A DNA stretch of 64,000 nt from Catonia carolina (GCA_035578175.1 JAQMRL010000011.1:4227501-4291500), one strand, 5' to 3'; positions 48,401-54,755 are shown, counted from the first letter of the stretch. A program made the numbers and translations. The notes: generated by a model not told the origin, from the letters alone.

Positions 48401-48977
48401 AAAATGCCCTGAAAGTGTGGAAGGACAAATCATGGGTTCTCCACCAAGACAATGCGCCAGCTCATTTCGCGTTATCTGTCAAGAGGTTACTAGCCAAGTA
48501 CAGCATCTCAGTGTTAGGACATCCACATTATTCACCAGATCTTGCAACATGTGACTTCTACCTGGCTAAGGTGAAATCTGCATTAAAAGGGACAAGATCT
48601 GAGTCTGTGGAAGCTGTAAAAGAGAAAGCGGCACATGTCCTGAAGGAGCTGACAGAAGATAACTTCCAGCACTGTTTCCAACAAAAGAAAATTTGCATGG
48701 AGCGTTGTAGGGATAGAGAAGGAGTGTATACTGAAGGTGACAATAAGTGATTATGTATAAAATAAAAAAATTTTTTTTACGTCAGTCTCGTTATTTAATA
48801 GCCACACCTCATATAATCTATTAATAATAATATTCCGTCAAAACCTTCACTTTGATAAGTATAGCACTTACAAAGTTATTCAGTGGACTCCTTCAATTTA
48901 TAAGTACAACATTATTACAATGAACTACTTACTGGTGCTGGTTTTCTGTTGGTAAATAGCTTATTACGAATATCCAT
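25525..48977 (-). CDS. C2H2 zinc-finger protein, long isoform (six coding exons, 782 aa)
   Basis: Hand-built model joining 48977-48933, 47425-47351, 45729-45640, 43514-43431, 39361-39254 and 27471-25525. Every junction is GT-AG and phase 0, and the sum is 2349 nt, open throughout. Residues 1-134, from the small exons, are acidic and carry psi-K-x-E/D motifs (IKSE, IKEE, VKSE, IKPD), the SUMO consensus. Residues from about 300 onward form 16 C2H2 fingers with TGEKP-like linkers in the last part. C2H2 arrays of this type normally bind DNA in the nucleus; the target is unknown. The first ATG is preceded by an in-frame TGA. I cannot name an orthologue. Introns hold many transposons. An alternative terminal exon at 35 kb gives a shorter form. 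Confidence 0.8.
28265..28352 (-). mobile_element. pogo/Tigger-like terminal sequence
   Basis: On the minus strand it reads CAGAAAACCTTCGTTAACGG and then a GGACAATTGTCC palindrome, in the style of pogo/Tigger TIRs (recall). I did not find the partner end, so this may be a solo end or a decayed element. Confidence 0.35.
28690..28935 (-). mobile_element. possible LINE RT C-terminal scrap
   Basis: A minus-strand frame with stops reads LRRMGHVHF, then QVMGEIHGK, then RGKFRSRCVDVAI. It resembles the RMGHV, GRPR.RW.D.I region of LINE C-termini. Weak and degraded. Confidence 0.35.
29073..29309. mobile_element. hAT-type MITE with 8-bp target duplication
   Basis: The 221-bp element at 29081-29301 has inverted ends, CAGTCATTCTCAAA at left and the complement of CAGTAGTTCTCCAA at right. 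The flanks are CCATAAAG (29073-29080) and CCATAAAA (29302-29309), an 8-bp duplication with one mismatch. The CAGNG/NNTTCTC termini and 8-bp duplication are typical of hAT elements. Non-coding. Confidence 0.85.
29693..31444 (+). mobile_element. non-autonomous Helitron-like element, with later insertions
   Basis: It begins A|TCTATTATATAAAAGGACAA, the same 5' end as the small Helitron at 31445. Near its right edge, GGGCGAAGCCACG followed by GGGCACTA resembles the 3' hairpin and CTAG end, with the last base changed. The interior repeats the TTTTGCAAAATTTTGATTTTAAA segment at about 29830 and 30405. It also contains an inverted-repeat MITE (30982-31340) and a dispersed-repeat scrap near 30570-30660. 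The overall boundary is an inference. Confidence 0.55.
30982..31340. mobile_element. MITE with ATTCACACACAT termini
   Basis: The left end TAAGGGTCGATTCACACACA pairs with the right end, whose complement is TAAAGAACAATTCACACACA. Both are flanked by TA. The interior is GC-richer, with CCGTCAC/GTGACG words near both ends. No coding capacity. The superfamily is unclear. Confidence 0.65.
31445..31640 (+). mobile_element. complete 196-bp non-autonomous Helitron
   Basis: The 5' end is TCTATTATATAAAAAG directly after an A, and the 3' end is CTAG directly before a T, the canonical A|TC...CTAG|T arrangement. A perfect hairpin GCGTGG-GCGAAG-CCACGC lies at 31611-31628, 12 nt before the 3' terminus. No inverted termini or duplication, as expected for rolling-circle elements. 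It sits at the 3' tip of a related element. Confidence 0.85.
31641..32498. other. intronic, no gene identified
   Basis: Intronic relative to the long isoform. The minus-strand open frame 32194-32568 has no domain or splice support and I do not call it. Confidence 0.4.
32499..32766. mobile_element. inverted-repeat element with GCGAATGTGC termini
   Basis: Left-end sequence around 32500-32545 (GTAAACTTGCGAATGTGCGA) pairs with the complement of the right end (GTAAACTCGCGAATGTGCAA). Both lie within ~25 bp of an outer GTCC(A/C)T-type match. At the left a CTTGCGAATGT word is doubled. About 270 bp, non-coding. Confidence 0.6.
32956..33880 (-). repeat. CA-element family, copy C (longest)
   Basis: Inverted relative to copies A and B. 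It joins in one piece the part unique to B, with a (GT)n tract at about 33078-33105, and the part unique to A (33600-33875). The full element is therefore at least ~925 bp. The repeated AAAATGCAT(T/A)TTA module is present twice. No TIR or coding frame recognised. Confidence 0.8.
33887..34901. mobile_element. ~1-kb near-perfect palindromic MITE
   Basis: The ends are TATACAGGGTGATTCTTGAA and its mirror TTCATGAATCACCCTGTATA. The two arms, about 440 bp each, pair almost throughout, ending in GTACACAGAAAGCGAATAG near 34317-34335 and its complement near 34461. The ~125-bp centre holds a second copy of the TTGACACTGGTTTTCTCAAA arm segment. TA flanks and ACAGGGTG ends suggest Tc1/mariner-type mobilisation. 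Non-coding. It lies ~135 bp beyond the poly(A) signal of the proximal terminal exon. Confidence 0.9.
35035..35040 (-). promoter_or_regulatory. polyadenylation signal AATAAA (short isoform)
   Basis: The minus strand carries AATAAA 25 nt after the stop of the proximal terminal exon, consistent with a real transcript end there. Confidence 0.65.
35065..35655 (-). CDS. proximal terminal exon with degenerate zinc fingers
   Basis: The acceptor is TTTTGTTTTCTAG before ATTGAAACTAG, and the exon is open for 196 codons plus a stop. It begins IETSDTCLV, like the IEKKNN start of the distal exon. One canonical finger, LKCKICNSSFSTVSRLNWH then FLKNH, is near the end. YQCEMCKK..YELSKHNH has a short His spacing, and YQCNKNLHLQSELDGH lacks one Cys. 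A GTG at 35631 is not the start; the frame continues to the splice site. Confidence 0.8.
   Translation of the reverse strand: METSDTCLVNSTTGLNCSSSNNTDYSWDYTLRKNVFDDNVLREKHSQISNTTGIIECLKSNCIDNINSSNECSNKFTTSECKVYQCEMCKKNISNTYELSKHNHPYEFYQCNKNLHLQSELDGHVESHSVYLWNGKQRKTYLPRKLKCKICNSSFSTVSRLNWHFLKNHKNVFNVIKCTCTGTLLKVVENLGDNST
35065..48977 (-). CDS. zinc-finger protein, short isoform (330 aa)
   Basis: Uses the same five upstream exons as the long form (134 codons) and then the proximal terminal exon 35655-35065. All junctions are GT-AG and phase 0. It replaces the 16-finger array with a 196-aa tail holding one canonical and two degenerate fingers. If made, it would share the N-terminal region but probably not the DNA specificity of the long form, so a competing or regulatory role is possible; this is inference. 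The alternative reading, that the proximal exon is a separate nested gene, is less likely because it starts at a good acceptor in the same phase and has no own ATG near its 5' end. Confidence 0.7.
35925..36400 (-). pseudogene. mariner transposase remnant
   Basis: The minus-strand frame reads IVTGDETWIFYVNVKTKQQS, then KIMAIFWNEKGVLLVGF, and later GIILLNDKALLPQ, matching mariner blocks (GDETW with the first catalytic D; LLH-D-N-A). In the second block HDNA has become LNDKA. The third acidic block and the N-terminus are missing. It lies in the intron upstream of the proximal terminal exon. Dead copy. Confidence 0.8.
36401..39253. other. intronic, with an unassigned GC-richer patch
   Basis: Intron between the 108-nt exon and the proximal terminal exon. 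About 36830-37390 is clearly GC-richer than its surroundings and has overlapping open frames on both strands, but I recognise no domain. The open frame 38135-38500 (minus) has two hydrophobic segments and no support. No further exon found. Confidence 0.4.
39254..39361 (-). CDS. zinc-finger gene coding exon 5 (36 codons)
   Basis: The acceptor is TTATTTGTAG and the donor AAG|GTTAGTG. It encodes GSMSPEFIIKPDNEDN..., an acidic segment with an IKPD SUMO-like motif, and ends NNDK just before either terminal exon. Length is a multiple of 3, phase 0 on both sides. Confidence 0.82.
39707..41313. mobile_element. LTR-like element: two 383-bp direct repeats around an 841-bp spacer
   Basis: 39707-40089 and 40931-41313 are the same length and differ at only about two positions in my reading (TTGTGAATG/TTGAGAATG and AAAGTTA/AAATTTA). 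Both start ACAGTCATC and end CCTGTAAAA. The spacer has no RT, gag or integrase. Next to the right copy is TGGCGCTAAC, which could be a primer-binding site if the element runs on the minus strand. No clear target duplication, and the ends lack TG..CA, so a non-autonomous LTR element (TRIM-like) is likely but unproven. Confidence 0.65.
40090..40235 (+). repeat. minisatellite (GACCTGATGTT units)
   Basis: At least six copies of GACCTGATGTT or a close variant, separated by GAAAAATGATATTGATAT. It starts at the end of the left LTR-like repeat, whose TATGACCTG it echoes, suggesting local expansion. It is not a CRISPR array, because the spacers are themselves repeats. Confidence 0.85.
41314..42042. 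other. intronic, no gene identified
   Basis: AT-rich intron sequence of the zinc-finger gene, nothing recognised. Confidence 0.5.
42391..43284. mobile_element. inverted-repeat element inside SINE3, itself hit by a Helitron
   Basis: The left end TAATGCTTTTCACCATTGAT then GAGCTC pairs imperfectly with the complement of the right end, AATATGATTTTTCAAAGTTG then ATAAGCTC. Without the internal Helitron it would be about 400 bp. A TA-type duplication is possible but the right side reads TT. Non-coding. Confidence 0.55.
42615..43112 (+). mobile_element. non-autonomous Helitron, 498 bp
   Basis: It starts TCTGTACTAATATTATAAAG right after an A and ends GGGCCATGCTAG right before a T, as Helitrons do. 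The 3' hairpin is poor (GCG...CGC around 43085-43100). Inside are diverged tandem units of roughly 80-90 bp, each with a TACGTGTGTGTG-type stretch and a TTATCAAAAC word. Confidence 0.75.
43431..43514 (-). CDS. zinc-finger gene coding exon 4 (28 codons)
   Basis: The acceptor is GGTTTTTTAG and the donor GAG|GTACGT. It encodes ELNLDQYCDNNSEKDPLQ... and ends DVKSEE, a VKSE SUMO-consensus motif. Phase 0 on both sides. Confidence 0.82.
43679..43895. mobile_element. fold-back element with TTCTAGAA in both arms
   Basis: The arms at 43679-43754 and 43829-43895 pair imperfectly: TTTTTACAAGTA, GTGCGCACCGCT and TAGTTTCTAGAAAATTTT at left against the complement TTTTTACGAGTA, GTGCACCGCT and TAGTTTCTAGAAAATTTT. 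About 75 bp separate them. Non-coding, intronic. Confidence 0.65.
43896..45034. other. intronic, no gene identified
   Basis: AT-rich intron sequence. Some of the right part may belong to the mariner copy that begins near 45035, but I could not read it. Confidence 0.4.
45035..45560 (+). pseudogene. internally deleted mariner remnant
   Basis: About 45047-45113 reads CGVVRFLYTERNNAAEIHRR, the N-terminal R..I.F....SAAEIHR block of mariner. It then jumps to HNNARLYSATVTKWLLKQF near 45213, with broken frames leading to SDFHLFLKLKNWQRNQSF (45320-45370) and a final GDYVKN-like end near 45510. The middle, with the first catalytic D, is deleted. Dead copy, antisense inside the zinc-finger gene. Confidence 0.7.
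45640..45729 (-). CDS. zinc-finger gene coding exon 3 (30 codons)
   Basis: The acceptor is TTTAATTTTCAG and the donor GAG|GTAAAA. It encodes IKIKSENSNNNVSIDENC... and ends TVYIKE. It has one full SUMO-like motif (IKSE), and a second (IKEE) completed by the first residue of exon 4. Phase 0 on both sides. Confidence 0.82.
45730..47184. other. intronic, no gene identified
   Basis: AT-rich; the open frames at 45904-46473 on the minus strand have no recognisable domain or splice support. Confidence 0.45.
47185..47255 (-). repeat. SINE2 tRNA-like head
   Basis: On the minus strand it reads CGTGGTGAAGTGGTCAGC (box-A-like), then GAGTTTGATTCCC (box B). Intronic. Confidence 0.7.
47351..47425 (-). CDS. 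zinc-finger gene coding exon 2 (25 codons)
   Basis: The acceptor is ATTTTTTTTTAG and the donor AAG|GTATGT. It encodes FEAFEFQKVMKRTSHPLKC... ending SRKNK, a basic segment unlike the acidic exons that follow. Phase 0 on both sides. Confidence 0.82.
47878..48813 (+). mobile_element. fold-back mariner: 3' half plus an inverted copy of its own end
   Basis: The ends are TACGAGGTGCGGCTATTAAA and, inverted, TATGAGGTGTGGCTATTAAA, flanked by TA. From about 48145 the plus strand carries the second half of a mariner transposase: a CDETWFF-like start, broken frames, then WVLHQDNAPAHFALSVKRLL, GHPHYSPDLATCDFYL and a C-terminus at 48750. The left ~270 bp (47878-48150) is not the usual 5' end but an inverted copy of the right ~265 bp, including transposase C-terminal coding sequence. 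It sits in the first coding intron of the zinc-finger gene, ending 118 bp from exon 1. Confidence 0.88.
48933..48977 (-). CDS. zinc-finger gene coding exon 1 (start, 15 codons)
   Basis: The ATG at 48977-48975 opens MDIRNKLFTNRKPAP and is followed by the donor CCA|GTAAGTAG. An in-frame TGA lies 27 nt upstream, so this is the first Met. The exon seems to begin at 49005, after TTTTGTATTGCAG, so at least one non-coding exon lies further right. Confidence 0.8.
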
Positions 48978-49005
48978 CAAGAAATGTGAATAAATTAACT
49001 CTCAG
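48978..49005 (-). other. 5' UTR part of exon with 3' splice acceptor
   Basis: The minus strand has TTTCTTTTGTATTGCAG|CTGAGAG, a good acceptor with a T-rich tract and TTAAT branch-like words upstream. This places the promoter to the right of this point. Confidence 0.55.
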
Positions 49006-49374
49006 CTGCAATACAAAAGAAATAATACAATTAACACGAATAGTTGAAACTCCTGAAAAAAGTACATCCAGCAGTAAGTATTTTCAGTAAACATGCAAAT
49101 CAAAGCCAGATGGATTCACAGGAAACAGAAACTAAGGTAAAGAAACTGTTAAAAATGAACCATACTACAAAAGAAACTACTTGATCTGTATGCGAGGTTA
49201 ATTGGTAAAAAGAGTGTATTAAAAATTGCCTCACCAAACGTAAAATTAAATGATCTCAAACTATCTCTATACCAGTAATTCAAAACATAGTCTCAATTCA
49301 CAATGGTTCAACATAAATATTTTAAATAGGTAGACAATATATTTAAGACAATTATTTGACACAGTAGAAAATTA

Positions 49375-49730
49375 TTTGCACTCAATCTGTTATTTGCAGG
49401 GCTAAAATAAATAGGTCTGTTTCTTATCAAATGGTCAGCCAATTAAATGATTAAATCATTTAAGAACAGAAGAGGCAGAGGTGTAAAAGAAGCTAATCAG
49501 AGTCATCTCCTCTGAAAGAAATGAATTTTGTTATACAGCCAGATCCTGTGGTGAATGAAGTAAAGGTGTCATTTGCAGAGTGGAAAATATGTGCTTTTCA
49601 AAGCGCCCAGCATGCTGATGAGCATACTTTTCCACTCAGTGAGGAAGGCAATGGTAAACCACCTCACTCCTCGTTTTACTTAATAAAACCTCTACAGTTT
49701 CAAACCAGCCTTTCGGCAGATGACCTGTTA
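49375..49730 (+). repeat. SINE3 copy 3
   Basis: It runs from CACTCAATCTGTTATTTGC through GAGGAAGGCAATGGTAAACC to CAGCCTTTCGGCAGATGACC. The open frame within it is not conserved in other copies, so I do not call a gene. Confidence 0.75.
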
Positions 49731-50490
49731 CCCCTTTTGTTCGGGCGAAAACAAAAAACGCCAGCAAACAAAATTGGCATTGGGGTAACAGAAAAACTCC
49801 AACAGGAGGGACTGCAGTGATGTGATACCAAAATTAAATCGAGAAAATAGTTTACAAAAAATATTTTAATAAGATGTTAAATAAATAGAGTAATTAAAAA
49901 TTACGGTTACAAACAATTTCATCATTAACGGAGAAAGTTATACAAGCGCATAAATGATTTTTTTTTTTTTTAAAATAGCCAAATTTCCAAAAAAAAAACA
50001 AAATACTTAAAAAATATTGATACATAAATATATTTAATTACACATGCTAGTACTGGATCCAGTTTAAAAAAAAATAATAAAAAAGGTTGATAATTAATAA
50101 TAAATGTAATAATAAAAGAAACAATTGATTGAATTTTCAATTAGGATAGGCCTTTTAAATAATGAATTGATAAAGTTGAAAAATAAATTAATTAGTAAGG
50201 AATCATTATTAATTTGGCTTTAAGATGATTATTTAGATAATATAAAAATAAATTATTATTTGATTTAAAAAGAATAGTTCTTTTATTTTAACAAAACCAA
50301 TTGGATAAAACCAAAATGCAAATTAAAAAAAATGAAAGTAATGTTATACAAACAAAGTATAATTTAAAAAAAAATTTAGGTAGAAAAGATTAAAAAAAAT
50401 TAGAATATGGAACTAGATTAAGTCCACACATTATTATCGCAAGATACAAAGTGAAGATGAAATTTAATTTTTATCATAACATAATTTTAT
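49731..50490. other. AT-rich gene-free stretch
   Basis: Extremely AT-rich with poly-A and poly-T runs. Its left edge includes a 10-bp inverted pair, CTGTTACCCC and GGGGTAACAG (49727-49796). Confidence 0.5.
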
Positions 50491-50608
50491 TGTTATTGTT
50501 GTAACTAAATAATAGCTAGCGCCATCTAGTGTATATAATGTGTACCTACCTGTCATTTTTACAAATAAAAGTCAGTCTGTTTTCAACTACCATCCATGCG
50601 TTTTATTA
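50491..50608 (+). repeat. copia 5' LTR (118 bp)
   Basis: Begins TGTTATTGTTGTAACTAAAT and ends CATGCGTTTTATTA, base-for-base identical to the 3' LTR. Very short for an LTR. It contains TATATAATG and AATAAA words. Confidence 0.9.
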
Positions 50609-50622
50609 GGTTATGGGCCCAG
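50609..50622 (+). other. copia primer-binding site, initiator tRNA-Met half
   Basis: GGTTATGGGCCCAG is the reverse complement of CTGGGCCCATAACC in the anticodon arm of insect initiator tRNA-Met. Priming by a half-tRNA cut in the anticodon loop is the established Drosophila copia mechanism. Confidence 0.85.
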
Positions 50623-50779
50623 GTATAATTCGCGATATAGTCAAGTTATATTTCGGATTATTTACCTTTTTGTGGACTATCAGTGCGCCGTTACACGTGA
50701 AATATAAAATAACGGTGGAAATCGCTATATTGTTCCTGTATTTCCGAGTGTCTGTTGGCTGTTAGTTACCGCGTGCAAA

Positions 50780-51343
50780 ATGGCCGGTAGCTACATTGTT
50801 AACGTGCCGAAGCTAAAAGGTAGAGAAAACTACGACGAGTGGGCGTTTGCTGCTGAAAACTTTTTGATGTTAGACGGAGTGGTTATTCATAAGCAAGAAT
50901 CGACTGATGGAAGTTCTGTGGAAGAAAAGAAGGCGAAGGCAAAACTCATCATGACAATAGATTCGTCCATCTACGTTCACATCAAAAACGAGCAAACAGT
51001 TCAAGGTGTTTGGAAGCGCTTGAAGTCTCTACGATGATTCCGGCTTTACGCGTCGCATCAGCCTACTTCGTCAGCTGATTTCAATTCGATTGGAAGATTG
51101 CGAATCGATGGGAGCCTACGTTACGCAAATTGTAGATACCGCACAAAAATTAAAAGGTACCGGTTTCCAGATAACTGATGAGTGGATTGGGTCATTGTTA
51201 TTGGCGGGGCTGACAGAAAGATTCGCTCCTATGATCATGGCCATTGAACACTCAGGAATCACTATCAGTACGGACGTCATCAAATCAAAATTATTAGACA
51301 TGAGTTCGGAAGTCGACAGCCATAACGGAACGAACAACGCTTT
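50780..51343 (+). CDS. gag: copia gag (frameshifted)
   Basis: The first frame starts at the ATG at 50780 (MAGSYIVNVPKLKGRENYDE) and stops at 51035-51037 after an apparent indel. The gag homology continues in another frame from about 51034, with the blocks ISLLRQLISIRLEDC, AQKLKGTGF and DEWIGSLLLAGL typical of copia Gag (UBN2 family). A second shift in a run of Ts near 51341 leads into the frame with the CCHC knuckle. Gag forms the capsid of the virus-like particle. The first shift looks like damage or a sequence error. The second could be damage or programmed -1 slippage. Confidence 0.85.
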
Positions 51344-54300
51344 TTGTCTAAAGTTTGGCAGCAGCGGAATAAGAAAAGTGGCAACACTGATACGAAGTCA
51401 AAAAAGGCGTCATCGACGAAATCTGTCAAAACGATACGCTGTTACAAATGTAAACAACTCGGACATTACATGAATAAATGTCCAAATAATCAAAATAAAA
51501 GTGAAACAAACGCTTTTAGTGCTATATTCATGAATAGTGCCTTTCATAAATCAGATTGGTACGTAGATTCAGGGGCAAGTTCGCACATGATAACAGATCA
51601 GAGTTGTTTACAAAATGTTAGACTCGACCACAAAGTAAAGGACATAGTAGTCGCAAATAAAGAAACAGTACCAGTAATTTGCTCAGGAAATACGATGATT
51701 ACAACCATAGTTGATAATTCTGAGTTCGACATTATAGTCAAGGATGTATTGTGTGTCCCTAACCTATCAACCAATTTGCTATCGGTAAGTCAACTTATTC
51801 GAAATGGGAACAAAGTTAATTTCGAAGAAGAAGTTTGCTGCATACGCAATAGACAGGATGTACTGATTGGAAAGGCGAATTTGGTTAATGGAGTGTACAA
51901 ATTGGATATCAAGTCAGAAAGTTTGGTAGCGTGCTCAGCTACAACTTTGACAAGTGAGATATGGCACCGGAGGCTAGGACACATTAATAGCAAGGACCTG
52001 AATACTATGAGAAATGGCGCTGTAGAGGGGATATCATACATTGATAAAGCAGAAATTGATAAATCTAACTGCATCACATGTTGTGAGGGTAAGCAGGCTA
52101 GATTACCTTTTTCTCACAAAGGTAAAAGGTGTGAAAATGAGCTTGAAATTGTTCATGCGGATCTATGCGGACCGATGGAACAGGTCTCATTGGGACAAGC
52201 AAGATATTTTTTGCTTTTTGTTGATGATTGTAGCAGAATGGCATTTGTCTACTTCCTCAAGGCCAAAAATCAAGCTTTGAAGTATTTCAAGGAGTTTAAA
52301 GTTCTTGTTGAGACTCAAACAGGAAAGAAATTGAAGACTTTAAGAACAGATAATGGCGGAGAATTTTGTTCTGCAGAATTTGAAGATTATTTAAAGAAGA
52401 ATGGAATTGTGCATCAAACTACAAACCCGTACACGCCAGAACAAAATGGTTTATGCGAACGTCTAAACAGGACAGTTGTGGAGAGAGCTCGATGTCTATT
52501 GTTCGAAGCCAATCTAGAGAAAAGATTTTGGGCAGAGGCAATAAATACTGCTGTCTATTTGAGAAATAGAACGCTAGCTTCGGGATTACAAAAGACACCG
52601 TATGAGCTGTGGAGCGGGAAGAAGCCAGACCTCAGCCATGTTCGAATATTCGGTAGTCCAGCAATGGTCCATATTCCAAAAATAAAGAGGACTAAATGGG
52701 ATAAAAAGGCAGAAGAGTACATCATGATTGGTTATGCAGACAACACTAAAGGCTATAGGCTGTACAATCCGAAAACAAAGAGTATTACCACCAGCAGAGA
52801 TGTTATTGTTATGGAGAAAATGAAAAACTCAGATATGATACAAGCAGTGGTGGAAGATACTGTGCCAGTTGTTCAGCAGGAAGAAAGTGTAGAACGTCAA
52901 ACCGTGGACCCCTTCGACACAACCTTGACTTCTGAAAGAGATAGCTCAAACACAATAAATGATGAAACATATTTCCCGGACGAGACTGCAAGTACATCAA
53001 GTTCAGAGGAGTTCAGTGACAGTAGGTCTATGCAAGATGCAACTGAAAATGAGACACTTGTTGAGACAGAGGTTGCTGGCACAGAAAAGAGACAAAGAAG
53101 AGTTCCAGATCGGTATGGATATAGTAACATGTGTAAAAATAATGAAGATTTGGATGAAGACAGTCTTAAATATGAGGAGGTAATGAATGGACCTGAACGA
53201 GAGCAGTGGTGCAACGCGATGGAAGAAGAGCTTAAATCCTTTCATGAAAATGAAGCTTGGGAGATTGTGAACAAACCAAGTGATGCTAAGGTAGTGCAGT
53301 GTCGGTGGGTGTATAAAAAGAAGTTAAACATTGACAATACAGTGCGTTACAGAGCAAGATTAGTGGCGAAAGGTTATACACAGAGGGAAGGCATAGACTA
53401 CAAAGAGACCTTCTCACCAGTGCTAAAGTATTCCACATTAAAACTGTTATTTGCCTTAAGTGTAAAACTAGATCTTAACATCACACATTTAGATGTAACT
53501 ACAGCTTTCTTGAATGGCCGCTTAGATGAAACAGTTTATATGGAGTTACCACAGAATTTTAAATGTGATTCTAATCAAAATAAAATTTTAAAATTGAAAA
53601 GGGCCATATATGGGTTGAAGCAGTCGGCTAGAGCTTGGAATAAGGAAGTTGATGTTTGTTTACAACAGTTAGGCTATAAAAAGTCCTTGTATGAGCATTG
53701 TTTGTATACAAAAACAACTGAAAATTGTAAAACTTTTGTTGCATTGTTTGTTGACGACTTTTTCTTGTTTTCTAATTGTAATAAAGAAGTAGAATACTTA
53801 AAAAGTGAGTTAAGTAAGAGATTTAAATTAAAAGACCTAGGTCAATTAAGACAGTGTCTAGGTATGGATATTAAGATACAGAAGGATTGTATTTTTATAA
53901 GTCAAGAGAGCTTTATTGATAAATTAGTATCTAAATTTGGTCTGGAGAAATGTAAAAATGTAGAAACCCCTATGGAAGTTAATCTTAAATTACAGAAGGG
54001 AGAAAATTCGAATTCTAAATTTCCTTATCAACAATTAATAGGGAGTTTAATGTATCTGTCAATTTTGACTAGACCAGACATTTCATATTGTATAAGTTAT
54101 CTCAGTCAATTCAATAATTGTAATACAGAGACTCATTATAAACATGCTAAGAGAGTATTGAAATATTTGTATAGTACAAAGTCATTTGGGCTAAAATATG
54201 TTAAAAATAATTCAGATTTGATGGGTTATGCTGATGCTGATTGGGCATCTGATAATTTAGATCGTAAATCCTACACAGGATATTGTTTTATATATTCAGA

Positions 54301-54694
54301 TTGTATAGTGTCACATGAAAGTAGGAAGCAACAGACGGTGGCTTTATCAAGCACCGAGGCTGAGTATATGGCTGCCTGTGAAGCTACCAAGGAGGCTATT
54401 CATCTCAGAAATTTATTACACGAGCTAACAAATAGACAAAATAATGTGCCTGTAACAATTTATACTGACAGTCAAAGTGCTCAAAAACTTACTGAAAATT
54501 CTGTATATCACCGTCGTACTAAACACATTGATGTAAAATTTCATTTTATAAGGGAAGCAGTAGGCAAAAGATATGTTAAATTAGAATATTTGAGAAGTTC
54601 TGAAATGCCTGCTGACTTATTGACCAAAAGTTTGTCCAAAATTAAACATTATTATTTTGTTAAAAAGATGGGTGTTGTAAAACTAGATAAATAG
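51344..54694 (+). CDS. pol: copia pol polyprotein (nucleocapsid knuckle, PR, IN, RT, RNase H)
   Basis: Open for 1116 codons. The CCHC knuckle CYKCKQLGHYMNKC is at residues 33-46. The protease site is WYVDSGASSHM (D75-S-G). The integrase His blocks lie near residue 208, and the DDE acids are near 273 (HADLCGP), 335 (RTDNGGEF) and 372 (EQNGLCER). The RT has FVDD near 802-805 and the RARLVAKGYTQ block near 667. RNase H has GYADADW (~963), STEAEYMA and TDSQSA, and ends RTKHIDV and a short tail. All catalytic residues are present. The apparent first codon is TTG, because this frame is normally entered from gag. Confidence 0.95.
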   Translation: MSKVWQQRNKKSGNTDTKSKKASSTKSVKTIRCYKCKQLGHYMNKCPNNQNKSETNAFSAIFMNSAFHKSDWYVDSGASSHMITDQSCLQNVRLDHKVKDIVVANKETVPVICSGNTMITTIVDNSEFDIIVKDVLCVPNLSTNLLSVSQLIRNGNKVNFEEEVCCIRNRQDVLIGKANLVNGVYKLDIKSESLVACSATTLTSEIWHRRLGHINSKDLNTMRNGAVEGISYIDKAEIDKSNCITCCEGKQARLPFSHKGKRCENELEIVHADLCGPMEQVSLGQARYFLLFVDDCSRMAFVYFLKAKNQALKYFKEFKVLVETQTGKKLKTLRTDNGGEFCSAEFEDYLKKNGIVHQTTNPYTPEQNGLCERLNRTVVERARCLLFEANLEKRFWAEAINTAVYLRNRTLASGLQKTPYELWSGKKPDLSHVRIFGSPAMVHIPKIKRTKWDKKAEEYIMIGYADNTKGYRLYNPKTKSITTSRDVIVMEKMKNSDMIQAVVEDTVPVVQQEESVERQTVDPFDTTLTSERDSSNTINDETYFPDETASTSSSEEFSDSRSMQDATENETLVETEVAGTEKRQRRVPDRYGYSNMCKNNEDLDEDSLKYEEVMNGPEREQWCNAMEEELKSFHENEAWEIVNKPSDAKVVQCRWVYKKKLNIDNTVRYRARLVAKGYTQREGIDYKETFSPVLKYSTLKLLFALSVKLDLNITHLDVTTAFLNGRLDETVYMELPQNFKCDSNQNKILKLKRAIYGLKQSARAWNKEVDVCLQQLGYKKSLYEHCLYTKTTENCKTFVALFVDDFFLFSNCNKEVEYLKSELSKRFKLKDLGQLRQCLGMDIKIQKDCIFISQESFIDKLVSKFGLEKCKNVETPMEVNLKLQKGENSNSKFPYQQLIGSLMYLSILTRPDISYCISYLSQFNNCNTETHYKHAKRVLKYLYSTKSFGLKYVKNNSDLMGYADADWASDNLDRKSYTGYCFIYSDCIVSHESRKQQTVALSSTEAEYMAACEATKEAIHLRNLLHELTNRQNNVPVTIYTDSQSAQKLTENSVYHRRTKHIDVKFHFIREAVGKRYVKLEYLRSSEMPADLLTKSLSKIKHYYFVKKMGVVKLDK

Positions 54695-54755
54695 TCTATA
54701 AAGTGTTTGTTTCTTTATATAGGTATTTTAGTATTATTTAGTTAAGTGGTGGTAT

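Noticed and set aside
49521..49820. 99-codon open frame inside a SINE3 copy
   Set aside because: The frame is not maintained in the other copies of the repeat; openness here is by chance.
50780..54694. Copia as an endogenous vertebrate-type retrovirus
   Set aside because: Integrase precedes reverse transcriptase, there is no envelope frame, and the primer site is the copia half-tRNA type.
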